NCBI RefSeq assembly: GCF_003966955.1
Contig: NZ_AP019367.1
Coordinates: forward strand, 1,054,001-1,118,000
DNA: 64,000 nt
Direction of reading: 5' to 3'
Origin: Parolsenella catena
Lineage (GTDB): Bacteria > Actinomycetota > Coriobacteriia > Coriobacteriales > Atopobiaceae
In this document: positions 25,149-34,354 of the stretch, in pieces
How positions within the stretch are numbered: position 1 is the stretch's first letter
How the letters are laid out: every line of letters begins with the position of its first letter
Notes under the pieces: generated by a model
Seen by the model: only the letters and a program-made list of their open reading frames with translations
Database searches by the model: none
What the model was told of the DNA's origin: nothing
Made by a program: the position numbers and the translations under genes

Positions 25149-27491
25149 CTAGATCAGCCCCTCCTTCTTGAAGCCCTCGAAGAGACGCTGGGGCGTCATG
25201 GGCTCGACGTAGAACTTGCAGCCCGTGGCATCGAGGATGGCGTCGCGGATGGCCGCGGCCGGCGAGATGGCGGGCGTCTCTCCCACGGCCTTGTTGCCGT
25301 AGGGGCCCGTGGGGTCGGGCTTCTCCACGAAGTCCGCCTTGAGGTCGGGCAGGTCCATCGTCGTGGGAATCTTGTAGTCGAGAAGCGTGGGGTTGAGCAC
25401 GCGGGCCGTCTTGGGGTCAACCTGCAGTTCCTCGAACAGGCCGTAGCCGATGCCCTGTGCCATGCCGCCGTGGATCTGCTGCTCCACGAGCTTGGGGTTG
25501 ATGAGGCGTCCCGAGTCCTGGACGTTGATGATCTTGTTCACCGTGACCTTGCCAAGCGGCATGTCCACCGTGACGTCGGCGAACGTGCAGCCGCCCGCTA
25601 TCGAGTTCGTGTGCACGTTGATCGTCTCGTGCGCGTGGAGCTGGTTGGCCGCGCCGAGGTTGTAGTAGGCCTCGAGGGCGAGCTCGGGCAGGGTGCACAC
25701 GACGTTGCCCACGACGTCAAAGATCTTGTGGTCGCGAAGGCACAGCTCGCCCTGGGCGCTCGGGTGCAGGTAATGGGCGTAGTCGAGGATCTTTCTGCGC
25801 AGCGTCTCACCCGCCTTCTTCACGGCCGTGCCCGAGACATAGGTCTGGCGCGACGCATAGGCGCCCGAGTCATAGGGCGTGACGTCGGTGTCCTGGAACG
25901 ACACGATGTGGACGTCCTCGGTGTCGACGCCGATGGCCTCTGCCGCCATCTGCGAGAAGACCGTGTCCGCACCCTGGCCGATCTCGGTGGCGCCCATCTG
26001 AAGCTGGATGGAGCCGTCCTGGTTGAGCGTCACGGCAGCCGTGGCCGTCTCGAGCGCAAAGGGGGCGACGGCCGTCTTGTACACGAAGAACGAGACGCCC
26101 ACGCCATGGCGGATGGGACCCGTCTCATTGGCATACTCGGCCTTCTTCTTGTCCCACTCGATGTACTCCTTGCCCTTCTCGACGCACTCGGGAATGCCGC
26201 AGGTGTGCGCGGCGATGACGCCGCCGGGCGTGAACTCGTCCACGAACTTGTCCGTGTAGACGTTCTTGAGGCGGAACTCGACGCCGTCCCAGCCGTTGTC
26301 ATAGGCGATGTCGCCCATGAGGCACTCGGCCGCCCAGTTGCCCTCGGGCACGCCATAGGCGCGCATGGCACCCGTGTGCGGGCCGTTCGTGTGGATGGTG
26401 TAGGCCTCGGAGTGCGTGGCCACCTCCTGGGTGTGGTACAACCAGCGGAACGAGTTCACGGAGTTGAGCACGAGGGCGTGTCCGTGATGGACGTAGCCGC
26501 CGGTGTTGGAGTAGGCCACGATCTTGCGCGCGTGCAGGTTCATCTCGTCATCGTATGAGCACTCGATGTCGAACGTCTTGGGCTGGCGGCCCGACGTGTC
26601 CCAGAACAGCTCCTCGCGGGAGAGCTCGAGCTTGACGCAGCGGCCGCCGATCTGCTTGCAGATCCAGGCGTTGAGCGGCTCGTAGTGGACGTCCTGCTTG
26701 GTGCCGAAGCCGCCGCCGATGTAGGGCTTGATGACGCGCACGTCTCCCCAGGGGATGCCGAGCGCCTGGCCGATGACGCGGCGCACGACGTGGGGGATCT
26801 GCGTGGAGGAGACGCAGACGATCTTGCCGCCTTCCATGTAGCAGTACGAGACGCACGTCTCGATGTGCACCTGGGACTGCTCACGGGACTCCGCATGAAT
26901 CTTCACGTGGTGGTACTTGGGGTCCTCGAGGGCCTCCTCGACCGTCTTGTAGCCGGCGCGGGCGAGGTCCTCCTCGGAGGTGCGGGCAAGTGAGTGGGCC
27001 ACGATGTTGTCCGGCTTGCGGTCCTGTACGGGCGGGTTCGTGCCCTTCATGGACTCGAGCGCGTCATAGACGACCGGGTACTCCTCGTACTCCACGTGGA
27101 TCTTCTTGAGGGCGCGGTCGCAGGCAACCGTGTCCTCACCCACGACTACGGCGATGTTGTCGCCGTAGATGCGCACGCGGTCGTCAAGCAGCTTGCGGTC
27201 TGCCTGGTCGCGCTTGGCGGCGGCGCTGTCGGCATACCACGGGTGGCCTGCAACCGGATAGCAGGTGTCGGGCACGTCAAAGCAGGTGAAAACCGCAACG
27301 ACGCCCGGCTCTTTCTCGGCGTCGGACGTGTCGATGGACACAACGCGCCCGTTGCCGATCGTGGCGTGATAGATCTTTGCCTCGAGGCAGGGCTTGGGGC
27401 ACAGGTCATCCGTGAACTTGGCGCGTCCCGTCACCTTGTCATATGCGTCGACGCGCACGACGGGGCGACCAACCTCCCTGAGCTTTTCCAT
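25149..27491 (-). CDS. xdhA: Xanthine dehydrogenase molybdenum-binding subunit
   Basis: The 780-residue large subunit hydroxylates xanthine or hypoxanthine at the molybdopterin site. Visible motifs are PYIGGGFGTKQDVHYEP near residues 257-273, GAMRAYGVPEGN near 377, QMGATEIGQGADT near 500 and the active-site Glu in AVGETPAISPAAAIRD near 735. It begins the xdhA-xdhB-xdhC transcript. The upstream gap (27492-27680) is AT-rich with TTGCAAACAAAATTTTATTA, which may hold its promoter. A second, different molybdenum hydroxylase, XdhD, is encoded 7 kb away. Confidence 0.93.
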   Translation of the reverse strand: MEKLREVGRPVVRVDAYDKVTGRAKFTDDLCPKPCLEAKIYHATIGNGRVVSIDTSDAEKEPGVVAVFTCFDVPDTCYPVAGHPWYADSAAAKRDQADRKLLDDRVRIYGDNIAVVVGEDTVACDRALKKIHVEYEEYPVVYDALESMKGTNPPVQDRKPDNIVAHSLARTSEEDLARAGYKTVEEALEDPKYHHVKIHAESREQSQVHIETCVSYCYMEGGKIVCVSSTQIPHVVRRVIGQALGIPWGDVRVIKPYIGGGFGTKQDVHYEPLNAWICKQIGGRCVKLELSREELFWDTSGRQPKTFDIECSYDDEMNLHARKIVAYSNTGGYVHHGHALVLNSVNSFRWLYHTQEVATHSEAYTIHTNGPHTGAMRAYGVPEGNWAAECLMGDIAYDNGWDGVEFRLKNVYTDKFVDEFTPGGVIAAHTCGIPECVEKGKEYIEWDKKKAEYANETGPIRHGVGVSFFVYKTAVAPFALETATAAVTLNQDGSIQLQMGATEIGQGADTVFSQMAAEAIGVDTEDVHIVSFQDTDVTPYDSGAYASRQTYVSGTAVKKAGETLRRKILDYAHYLHPSAQGELCLRDHKIFDVVGNVVCTLPELALEAYYNLGAANQLHAHETINVHTNSIAGGCTFADVTVDMPLGKVTVNKIINVQDSGRLINPKLVEQQIHGGMAQGIGYGLFEELQVDPKTARVLNPTLLDYKIPTTMDLPDLKADFVEKPDPTGPYGNKAVGETPAISPAAAIRDAILDATGCKFYVEPMTPQRLFEGFKKEGLI

Positions 27492-27680
27492 GACGCCTCA
27501 CTCTCAAAAGTTGTCTTGCTTGCAAACAAAATTTTATTACCGCGAGAATCAAGCGTTGGTTCATTACGGTGAGCGGACGGTTTCAGCGCGCAGACGGGTC
27601 GGTTGCCAAACATGAAACAACGCCTCTGACCTGGGCGTTATTTGCAAGCGAGTGCAACGAAGTCACGCTGTTCAGCGCAC

Positions 27681-27717
27681 AAGAAAGGGCGCCTCCCCCG
27701 ATTGCGGGAAGGCGCCC
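27681..27717 (-). terminator. Rho-independent terminator of bmp1
   Basis: A hairpin with stem GGGCGCCT..AGGCGCCC on the minus strand (27687-27717) is followed by TTTCTTGTG. It separates the lipoprotein gene from xdhA, so the two are not simply one transcript. Confidence 0.85.
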
Positions 27718-27750
27718 AGACACTTTGAGGCGAGCGTTGATGCGGAAGGA

Positions 27751-28851
27751 CTACAGGCCGGACTTGATGGTCTCGACCTCGTCGTCGGTCAGGAAGGTGT
27801 CGGCCTTGATCTGCTCGGTGTACTCGGCGACCTTGTCCTGGACGTCCTGGGAGACGGCGTCGGAGTACTTGCCGAGGGAAACGCCACCGTTCTCGATGTT
27901 GGCCTCGATGACCTTGCCGCTGCCAAAGGAGCCGTCCTCGATGGCGCTCATGGCCTCGCCCATCTTCCAGTCGGTAACGGTGGAGGTGACCACGCAGGGG
28001 TGGTCGGAGCCACAGAGGTCGATCGGCTGAGCGATGTTGAAGTGCGTGTCGGCGCCGGCGCTCTCGAGGGCCTGGCGCACGCCACCGTCAACGGCGGAGG
28101 CGTCGCACCACATGACGTCGACGTTGTCCGTGCCAATCCAGGACTCGGTGAGCTTCACGCCGGCGGAGGCGTCGGAGAAGCCGGCCTCGAAGTTGTAGAC
28201 GCCCTTGACGGCGGAGTTGACCTTCTGGGCGGCCGCGAGGTAGGCGGAGTACTTCGTGAGCGTCGTGGGGATGCGCATGCCCCCAACGAAGCCGATGCAG
28301 TTGGACTTGGTCATGAGGCCGGCGACGACACCCGCGAGCGAACCGGCCTGCTTGAGGTTGACCTGGACGGTCTCGAGGTTGTCGAGCGTCTCGTAGTCGG
28401 CGAGGTCGGTCGTGGGGTCGGTGTTGGTCATGAGGAAGTGCACGTTGGGGTGAGACTCGGCGGCCTCGGCGACGACCTCTGCCCAGTCGGAGCAGAACTC
28501 GTTGCCCGCGGCGATGATGAGGTCGACGTCCTGGTCGACGTAGGACTGGGCGGCCGTGGCGGCATCGGCGGAGGCGGTGTTCTCCTTGGGCTCGAGCATC
28601 TCCCACTTGGAGTTCTCCTCGCAGGCCTTCTGCAGCGACTCGTAGTGGCCCTGGCCCCAGCCGCCGTCAAGCGCCGGACCGGAGATGACGAGGGCGACCT
28701 TGTAGCTGTCCTTGGCCTCGCCGCTGGCGGCGTCGGAGCCGCCGTCGGAGGAGCCACCGCAGCCAACGAGCGAAAGCGCGGCTGCAGCCGTGGCGGCACC
28801 GGCGCCGAGCTTGATGGCATCGCGGCGGCTGACGAGCTTGTGGTTCTTCAT
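27751..28851 (-). CDS. BMP-family nucleoside-binding lipoprotein 1
   Basis: A 366-residue periplasmic-type binding protein. The signal has SRRDAIKLG, a Tat-like twin-arginine pattern, followed by a hydrophobic segment and the lipobox LVGC. The mature part is a BMP/PnrA domain (VDLIIAAGNEF, VAGLMTKSNCIGFVGG). BMP proteins bring purine nucleosides to an ABC importer. It is a paralogue of the gene just upstream. The gap to that gene holds a terminator and a small hairpin GTCCGC/GCGGAC at 28873-28892. Confidence 0.9.
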   Translation of the reverse strand: MKNHKLVSRRDAIKLGAGAATAAAALSLVGCGGSSDGGSDAASGEAKDSYKVALVISGPALDGGWGQGHYESLQKACEENSKWEMLEPKENTASADAATAAQSYVDQDVDLIIAAGNEFCSDWAEVVAEAAESHPNVHFLMTNTDPTTDLADYETLDNLETVQVNLKQAGSLAGVVAGLMTKSNCIGFVGGMRIPTTLTKYSAYLAAAQKVNSAVKGVYNFEAGFSDASAGVKLTESWIGTDNVDVMWCDASAVDGGVRQALESAGADTHFNIAQPIDLCGSDHPCVVTSTVTDWKMGEAMSAIEDGSFGSGKVIEANIENGGVSLGKYSDAVSQDVQDKVAEYTEQIKADTFLTDDEVETIKSGL

Positions 28852-28898
28852 GGAATCCCCTTCCCTTAATATGTCCGCACATAATAGCGGACCCGGAT

Positions 28899-28937
28899 GA
28901 AAAGGGGACCGAGCCGAAGCAAGTCCGACTCGGTCCC
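28899..28937 (-). terminator. Rho-independent terminator of bmp2
   Basis: Arms GGGACCGAG (28905-28913) and CTCGGTCCC (28929-28937) pair perfectly, with an inner CCGA/TCGG. The minus-strand tail is CTTTTC. Confidence 0.8.
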
Positions 28938-28965
28938 TTGCTACCTAAACGCTATGTGAGAGAGC

Positions 28966-30075
28966 TTAGAGGCCCTTCTCGATTGCCTCGACGTCCGCGT
29001 CGCTGATGAACGAGCCAGCCTTGATCTGGTCTGAGTACTCGGCGATCTTGTCCTGGACGTCCTGGGAGACCTTGTCGGAGAACTTGCCGAGCGTGATGCC
29101 ACCGTTGTCCATGTTGCCGGTGATGGCAACTCCGCCACCGAACTTGCCGGACTCGATCTCATCCATGGCCTGGCCGATCATCCAGTCGGTGATCGTGGAG
29201 GTGATGACGGTGGGCTGGTCATCGCCCACGGCGTCGATGGGCTGGGCGATGTCGAAGTGGGTGTCGGCCCCGGCGTTCTGGAGAGCCTGGCGCACGCCGT
29301 TGTCAACCGCGGAGGCGTCGCCCCACATGACGTCGACGTTGTTGGAGGCAATCCACTGCTCGGCGAGCTTGGTGCCCAGGGAGGCATCGGTGAAGCCGGC
29401 CTCGAAGTTGTACTGACCCGTGATGGAGGCGTCGATCTTCTGAGCGGCGGCGAGGTAGGCGGCGTACTTCTTTGTCGTGGACGGGAGCTTCATGCCGCCG
29501 ATGAAGCCGATGCTCTTCGTCTGGGTCATGAGACCGGCGACGACGCCGGCCAGCGCGCCCGTCTGGACGAAGTCAGGCAGCACGGTCTCGACGTGGTCGA
29601 GGTTCTCGTAATCGCCCATCTCGGCCTCAGGGTCGGTGTTGGTGATGAGGAAGTTGACGTTGGGGTGCTCGTCTGCCGCGCTGGCGACGACCTCTGCCCA
29701 GTCGGAGGCAAACTGGTTGCCGTTGCCGATGATGAGGTCGACGTCCTGGTCGACGTAGGTCTGGGCGGCGGTGGCGGCGTCCGCGTCCGCCGTGTTCTCC
29801 TTGGGCTCGAGCATCTCCCAGTTGGGGTGCTCGTCGATGGCGCGCTTGAGGGACTCGTAGTGGCCCTGGTCCCAGCCGCCGTCGGTGGTGATGCCGCTCA
29901 TGATCATGGCGACCTTGTACTTCTTGTCGCCGGAGTCTCCGGTGGAGGCGGCAGAGCTGTCACCAGAGCCGCCGCAGCCGGCCAGCGCCACGGTCAGGGC
30001 AGCTGCCCCGCCAAGGCCAAGGGCCTGACGCCTGTTGAGCATGACTCGGGACTGGGACTTCTTGGACTCACTCAT
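28966..30075 (-). CDS. BMP-family nucleoside-binding lipoprotein 2
   Basis: A 369-residue paralogue of the lipoprotein at 27751-28851, with RRQALGLG in the signal, lipobox LAGC and the same BMP fold (LIIGNGNQFASDW, MTQTKSIGFIGG). The pair is clearly duplicated, yet the ligand-facing loops differ, for example LPDFVQTGALAGVV here versus VNLKQAGSLAGVV. The start at 30075 is preceded by GGAAAGG. It follows the permease genes after a hairpin. Confidence 0.9.
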   Translation of the reverse strand: MSESKKSQSRVMLNRRQALGLGGAAALTVALAGCGGSGDSSAASTGDSGDKKYKVAMIMSGITTDGGWDQGHYESLKRAIDEHPNWEMLEPKENTADADAATAAQTYVDQDVDLIIGNGNQFASDWAEVVASAADEHPNVNFLITNTDPEAEMGDYENLDHVETVLPDFVQTGALAGVVAGLMTQTKSIGFIGGMKLPSTTKKYAAYLAAAQKIDASITGQYNFEAGFTDASLGTKLAEQWIASNNVDVMWGDASAVDNGVRQALQNAGADTHFDIAQPIDAVGDDQPTVITSTITDWMIGQAMDEIESGKFGGGVAITGNMDNGGITLGKFSDKVSQDVQDKIAEYSDQIKAGSFISDADVEAIEKGL

Positions 30076-30185
30076 GTTGGTCTTTCCTTTCCCACTCGTC
30101 CGGGCGCACCGATGCGCCCGCCTTCCCGTGCAAAGCACTACGACTACCTGATACCCAGCTTTAAGGAAGCTGACACCTCACATCT

Positions 30186-30223
30186 TGCCATGGCGGGCAA
30201 TTTAACCTCTGCCCGCCATGGCA
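30186..30223. terminator. Perfect 13-bp hairpin between nupQ and bmp2
   Basis: Arms TGCCATGGCGGGC (30186-30198) and GCCCGCCATGGCA (30211-30223) match completely around a 12-base loop. No T-run follows on the minus strand. Such a hairpin between the permease and binding-protein genes can stabilise one part of a polycistronic message, giving different amounts of binding protein and permease. Confidence 0.6.
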
Positions 30224-30231
30224 CAGAAACT

Positions 30232-31164
30232 CTAGCGAGACTCGCGGAAGTACGGCTGGCCGCTCGCCTTGGGGCCGGCGTGCTTGGAGCCAAAGAAGAT
30301 GAGCGCGATGATCGTGAAGATGTAGGGGATCATCTTGAAGAACATGACCGGGGCGGCCTGGAACTGGGCCTGCAGGGCCACGTTGAGGCCATCGAAGAAG
30401 CCGAACAGAAGGCTCGCGCCCATGACGCCCACGGCGCTCCAGCGACCGAAGATGACGGTGGCCAGCGCGATGAAGCCGCGGCCCATCACGATGCCGTCCG
30501 TGTAGATCGGCGTGTAGCACAGCGTGAGGAACGCGCCGCCGGCGGCCGCGAGAGCGCCGCACACGATGCAGGCCACGTACTTGGTGCGCACGACGTTGAT
30601 GCCGAGCGTCTCGGCGGCCTGCGGGTTCTCGCCCACGGAGCGCCAGGACAGGCCAGCACGGCAGCGCTTGAAGAAGAACGACACCACAGGCACAAGCAGG
30701 AACGCAAGGTAGGCAAGAAGCGTCTGGTTGAACAGGCCGTTGCCTATGACGGGGATGCTCGAGAGGCCCGGGATGGCAAGGCTGGGCATCTGGCTGCCCG
30801 TGGCGTTGGCGGGGTTGGCGCCCACGAACAGGTTGTAGCCAAACAGCGCCACGGCAGGGGCCAGGATGTTGATTGCCATACTCGTGACCGTCTGGTCAGA
30901 GCAGAGCTTGACCGTGCAGAAGGCGTAGATCATGTTGATGAGCACGCCGGCGGCCATGCCCGCGAGAAGTCCCAGCCACAGGCTGCCCGTGACCTTGCCG
31001 ACCGCGAACGCCACGAACGCGCCGACGGCCATGATGCCCTCGAGGCCGATGTTGACGAGACCGGCACGCTCGGAGAAGACCTCGCCGAGAGCCGCGAGCA
31101 GGATGGGCACGGCGCCCATCGCCATCGCCTTGACGATGGTGGGAAGCGCAACCATGAAGTCCAT
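30232..31164 (-). CDS. nupQ: Nucleoside ABC transporter permease (NupQ/YufQ-like)
   Basis: The 310-residue integral membrane protein has about eight to ten helices and the family sequence GEVFSERAGLVNIGLEGIM at residues 27-45 and the coupling segment WRSVGENPQAAETLGI. It is the second of two permease subunits of a BMP-type purine nucleoside importer. Its ATG overlaps the nupP stop by one base, indicating coupling. Confidence 0.9.
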   Translation of the reverse strand: MDFMVALPTIVKAMAMGAVPILLAALGEVFSERAGLVNIGLEGIMAVGAFVAFAVGKVTGSLWLGLLAGMAAGVLINMIYAFCTVKLCSDQTVTSMAINILAPAVALFGYNLFVGANPANATGSQMPSLAIPGLSSIPVIGNGLFNQTLLAYLAFLLVPVVSFFFKRCRAGLSWRSVGENPQAAETLGINVVRTKYVACIVCGALAAAGGAFLTLCYTPIYTDGIVMGRGFIALATVIFGRWSAVGVMGASLLFGFFDGLNVALQAQFQAAPVMFFKMIPYIFTIIALIFFGSKHAGPKASGQPYFRESR

Positions 31165-32276
31165 TACGCGTTCACCTCAGCTTTCTTGTTCTTGCCAAGG
31201 TTGGCGATGATCGCCTTGACCTTGGGCAGCTTCACCATGGCCAGACCCGCGACGGCGAAGATGATGATCAGGCCGCGGACGATGTCGACGATGGCCGTGG
31301 GCACGCCGATGACGGACTGCATCATCGTGCCGCCCGTGGACAGGATGCCGAACAGCAGGGCGACGAAGATGGCGGCGATGGGGTTGAGCTGCGCGATGAG
31401 CGCGATAGCCACACCGTCAAAGCCAAAGCCGGAGCCAAAGCCGTCGGCCAGGCGGAACGGGGTCTTGCCGAGCAGCTCCACGGCGCCGCCGAGGCCGGCG
31501 ACAGCGCCGGAGATCACGAAGGCAAGCAGCACGAGGGCGCGCACGGGAAAGCCGTTGACCTTCGAGGCGGTGGGGCTGAGGCCCACGGCGCGAATCTTGA
31601 AGCCGAAGGACGTACGGAAGATCACGTACCACAGGAAGACGCCGAGCAGGATCGCGATGATGACGCCGCAGTGGGCCGTGCCCACGTCCATGAGGTGCGT
31701 CGACTTGGGCATGGCGAGCGTCTTGGGCAGTCCCTGGTCGGAGAAGACGTTCTTGAAGATGTACTCCATGAAGTACATGGCGATGTAGTTGAGCATGATC
31801 GTGGTGATCATCTCGTTGAGGCCACGCGTGATCTTCATGATGCCCGGGAGCAGCGCCCAGATGCCACCGACCACGATGCCGGCGATGAGGCCGAGCAGCA
31901 GGCCCATGGGACCGGTGAGGTTAAGGCCGAGGACGACCGTCGCGGTGGCGCAGCCGCCCATGATGAACTGGCCCTCGCCGCCAAGGTTGAACACGCCGCA
32001 CTTGTAGGCAAAGACGGCGGCCAGGCCCGTGAAGATGAGCGGGCACGCGCGCTCGAGCGTCTTGCCGATCTTGCCCATGTCACCGAGCGAGCCCTGCAGC
32101 ATGGCCGCATAGCCCTGGATGGGATTCTTGCCCAGGCACGCGATCACGATGGCACCCACGATGAGGGCGAGCAGCACCGAGACGACGGGCGTCAGCAGTG
32201 CAATCCTCTTCTCGCGCAGCTGCTCGGGGGTAGCCGCGGCCTTCTTGGCCTTCGTCTGCTTCTTGTTGTCAGCCAC
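31164..32276 (-). CDS. nupP: Nucleoside ABC transporter permease (NupP/YufP-like)
   Basis: The 370-residue permease has a basic, Lys/Ala-rich N-terminal tail (residues 1-22) before about nine helices. The sequence CGVFNLGGEGQFIMGG and RAVGLSPTASKVNGF match the first permease of YufOPQ-type systems. It lies 13 bp after the ATPase gene and overlaps nupQ. Together they form one transmembrane channel. Confidence 0.9.
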   Translation of the reverse strand: MADNKKQTKAKKAAATPEQLREKRIALLTPVVSVLLALIVGAIVIACLGKNPIQGYAAMLQGSLGDMGKIGKTLERACPLIFTGLAAVFAYKCGVFNLGGEGQFIMGGCATATVVLGLNLTGPMGLLLGLIAGIVVGGIWALLPGIMKITRGLNEMITTIMLNYIAMYFMEYIFKNVFSDQGLPKTLAMPKSTHLMDVGTAHCGVIIAILLGVFLWYVIFRTSFGFKIRAVGLSPTASKVNGFPVRALVLLAFVISGAVAGLGGAVELLGKTPFRLADGFGSGFGFDGVAIALIAQLNPIAAIFVALLFGILSTGGTMMQSVIGVPTAIVDIVRGLIIIFAVAGLAMVKLPKVKAIIANLGKNKKAEVNA

Positions 32277-32289
32277 TGTTCCTCCCCTC

Positions 32290-33801
32290 CTACTTTCCTG
32301 CCATGGCGAGCGAGATCTCCTTGATGGGAGGATTCGCGCCAGGATACGTTCCCATGACCTCTCCCTCGAACAGGACCGTGATCCTGTCGGAGAGCTTCAG
32401 CACCTCGTCGAAGTCGGCCGAGATGAGCAGCACCGCACAACCGGCATCGCGCTGGGCGATGATCTGGTTGTGGATGAACTCGGTGGCGCCGATGTCCAGG
32501 CCGCGCGTGGGGTAGACGGCCACGAGCAGCTTGGGGTGGGAGTCGAGCTCACGGGCGAGGATGACCTTCTGCTGGTTGCCGCCGGAAAGCGAGCGGGCCG
32601 TCTGGTTGACGGAGGTGCAGCGGATGTCGTTCTCGTCCTTGAGCTGCTCGGCGTACTCGTGGATGGCGTCGAGCTTGAGCCACGCGCCGTGGCCGGCGGA
32701 GAAGCGCTCGGAGTTCGTCTGCTTGAGCACGAGGTTCTCGGCGATCGTCATGTCGCCGACGAGGCCCATCTTGTTGCGGTCCTCGGGGATGTTGCCCAGT
32801 CCCGTCTCGATGAAGGCACTCGGGCTGAACAGCGCGATCTTGTTGCCGTCCGGGCCGACGACCTCGCCGCCCTCGGGCTTGAGCATGCCCGTGACGAGCG
32901 CGGCGAGCTCGGACTGGCCGTTGCCGTCGATGCCTGCCACACCCAGGACCTCGCCCTTGTGGATCTGCATGGAGATGTTCTTGAGGCCACCGTGCTTGAC
33001 CTCGGGGTGGTAGGAGACGCCCTTGAGCTCGAAGGCGACGTCACCGGGCGTCTCGACCTTCTCGTAGGTGTTCTCGGTGAACTTCTGGCCGATCATGAGG
33101 TCGGCGAGCTCCTGCTCGGTGGTGTCTGCCACGCGCAGGGTGTCGATCATCTCTCCGCGGCGGAGCACCGTGACGCGGTCGGAGATGTGCATGACCTCGC
33201 GCATCTTGTGGGAGATGAAGATGATGGACTTACCCTCGGCCGTGAGGGAGTGCATGATGTCGAACAGGCCCTCGACCTCCAGGTCGGTGAGCACGGCGGT
33301 GGGCTCGTCGAGAATGACGAGGTCGGCGCCGCGGAACAGGACCTTCATGATCTCGACGCGCTGCTGCATGCCGATGGACATGTCGCCGACCTTCTCGTCA
33401 AGGTCGATCTCCATGCCGTAGCGGTCCATGAGTTCCTCGATCGTCTTGCGATCGTCAGCGATCTGGAGCAGCGGGCTGTTGTGGCGCTTGTCGCCCAGGA
33501 TGATGTTCTCGAGGCCCGTCATGTCCTCGATGAGCATGAAGTGCTGGTGGACCATGCCGATGCCGTGCTCGACGGCCACGCCCGGGCTGGAGATGTTCAC
33601 CTCCTGGCCGCGAATGTAGATCTTGCCCTCTGTGGGCGTGTAGAGCCCGATGAGGACGTTCATGAGCGTGGACTTGCCAGCGCCGTTCTCGCCCAGAAGC
33701 GTGTGGACCTCGCCTTGCTCGATCGTGAGGTTCACGTTCTTGTTAGCGTAGAACGAACCGAAGCACTTGCTGACGTTCTCCATCCTCAGCAACTCGGCCA
33801 T
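32290..33801 (-). CDS. nupO: Nucleoside ABC transporter ATP-binding protein (NupO/YufO-like)
   Basis: The 503-residue protein has two ABC domains. The first has Walker A GENGAGKS, signature-like MSIGMQQRV and Walker B VILDEPTAVL. The second (from about residue 255) has a degenerate Walker A GIDGNGQSE and signature LSGGNQQK, as in the family. The start at 33801 is chosen over GTG 33810 because GAAAGG lies eight bases upstream. Its position heads the importer operon. The 550-bp gap upstream contains AT-rich sequence (33990-34210) that likely carries its promoter, the terminator of xdhD and a repeat. Confidence 0.93.
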   Translation of the reverse strand: MAELLRMENVSKCFGSFYANKNVNLTIEQGEVHTLLGENGAGKSTLMNVLIGLYTPTEGKIYIRGQEVNISSPGVAVEHGIGMVHQHFMLIEDMTGLENIILGDKRHNSPLLQIADDRKTIEELMDRYGMEIDLDEKVGDMSIGMQQRVEIMKVLFRGADLVILDEPTAVLTDLEVEGLFDIMHSLTAEGKSIIFISHKMREVMHISDRVTVLRRGEMIDTLRVADTTEQELADLMIGQKFTENTYEKVETPGDVAFELKGVSYHPEVKHGGLKNISMQIHKGEVLGVAGIDGNGQSELAALVTGMLKPEGGEVVGPDGNKIALFSPSAFIETGLGNIPEDRNKMGLVGDMTIAENLVLKQTNSERFSAGHGAWLKLDAIHEYAEQLKDENDIRCTSVNQTARSLSGGNQQKVILARELDSHPKLLVAVYPTRGLDIGATEFIHNQIIAQRDAGCAVLLISADFDEVLKLSDRITVLFEGEVMGTYPGANPPIKEISLAMAGK

Positions 33802-34261
33802 ACGTACCACCTTTCGATGTTCCCCGCCTGCACCGCGCTCGCGGTGCCCTCCCCTCTCCTACCCGTGCGGTCAAGCGGGCTCGATCGTTGCCTCTGCCGC
33901 ACGAGTCAGAACAGCCAAACTCAAAGGAGCTTCCCTCTCGTGGCACCACCGAGAGGCGGCGGCGCCGGAATTTCCGTTCCCAGAGTAACCCGACATGCAT
34001 ACGGATTGGTTAACTGTCTGGTGAGAAAAAGTTACTACAAACTTGCAGGTAGGCTTACATTCTTTCAGTTTCCGCCGCTCATACGGCCTGTTTTGTCCGG
34101 TGGACGGTTAGGCGTTTCGCGCTCTCATTTTTTGAAATAACGTCTAGCTGGGAAAGCTCCAGGTGCCGTTTTTTCGACCTGACAATAAACGATTTTCGGT
34201 ATAAGGACTTTTTATTGGCGCCAAAGTGTGTGCCAAGCAGGTTCGCGAGCATCCCAGACGA

Positions 34262-34294
34262 CAAAAGGGGTCCGGACGGTTTGGTCCGGACCCC
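34262..34294 (-). terminator. Rho-independent terminator of xdhD
   Basis: Perfect arms GGGGTCCGGAC (34267-34277) and GTCCGGACCCC (34284-34294) with a six-base loop, followed on the minus strand by TTTTGTC. Confidence 0.9.
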
Positions 34295-34300
34295 TCGCTG

Positions 34301-34345
34301 GCATGGCCCAAAGGTCTTTGACACCTTGGGGAAGCGCCTTTGGGC
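34301..34345. repeat. TGACACCTTGGGGA repeat, copy 2
   Basis: Perfect arms GCCCAAAGG (34306-34314) and CCTTTGGGC (34337-34345) flank the core GTCTTTGACACCTTGGGGA, which matches copy 1 at 21383-21424 (minus strand) at 18 of 19 bases. It abuts the xdhD stop and terminator. Confidence 0.65.
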
Positions 34346-34354
34346 AGACAGTCG

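Noticed and set aside
29257-31788. A long open frame on the + strand across the bmp2 and permease genes
   Set aside because: It runs opposite to clearly recognised genes, has no family signature and its composition (His/Asp/Val/Gly-rich) is that of a complement of high-GC coding DNA.
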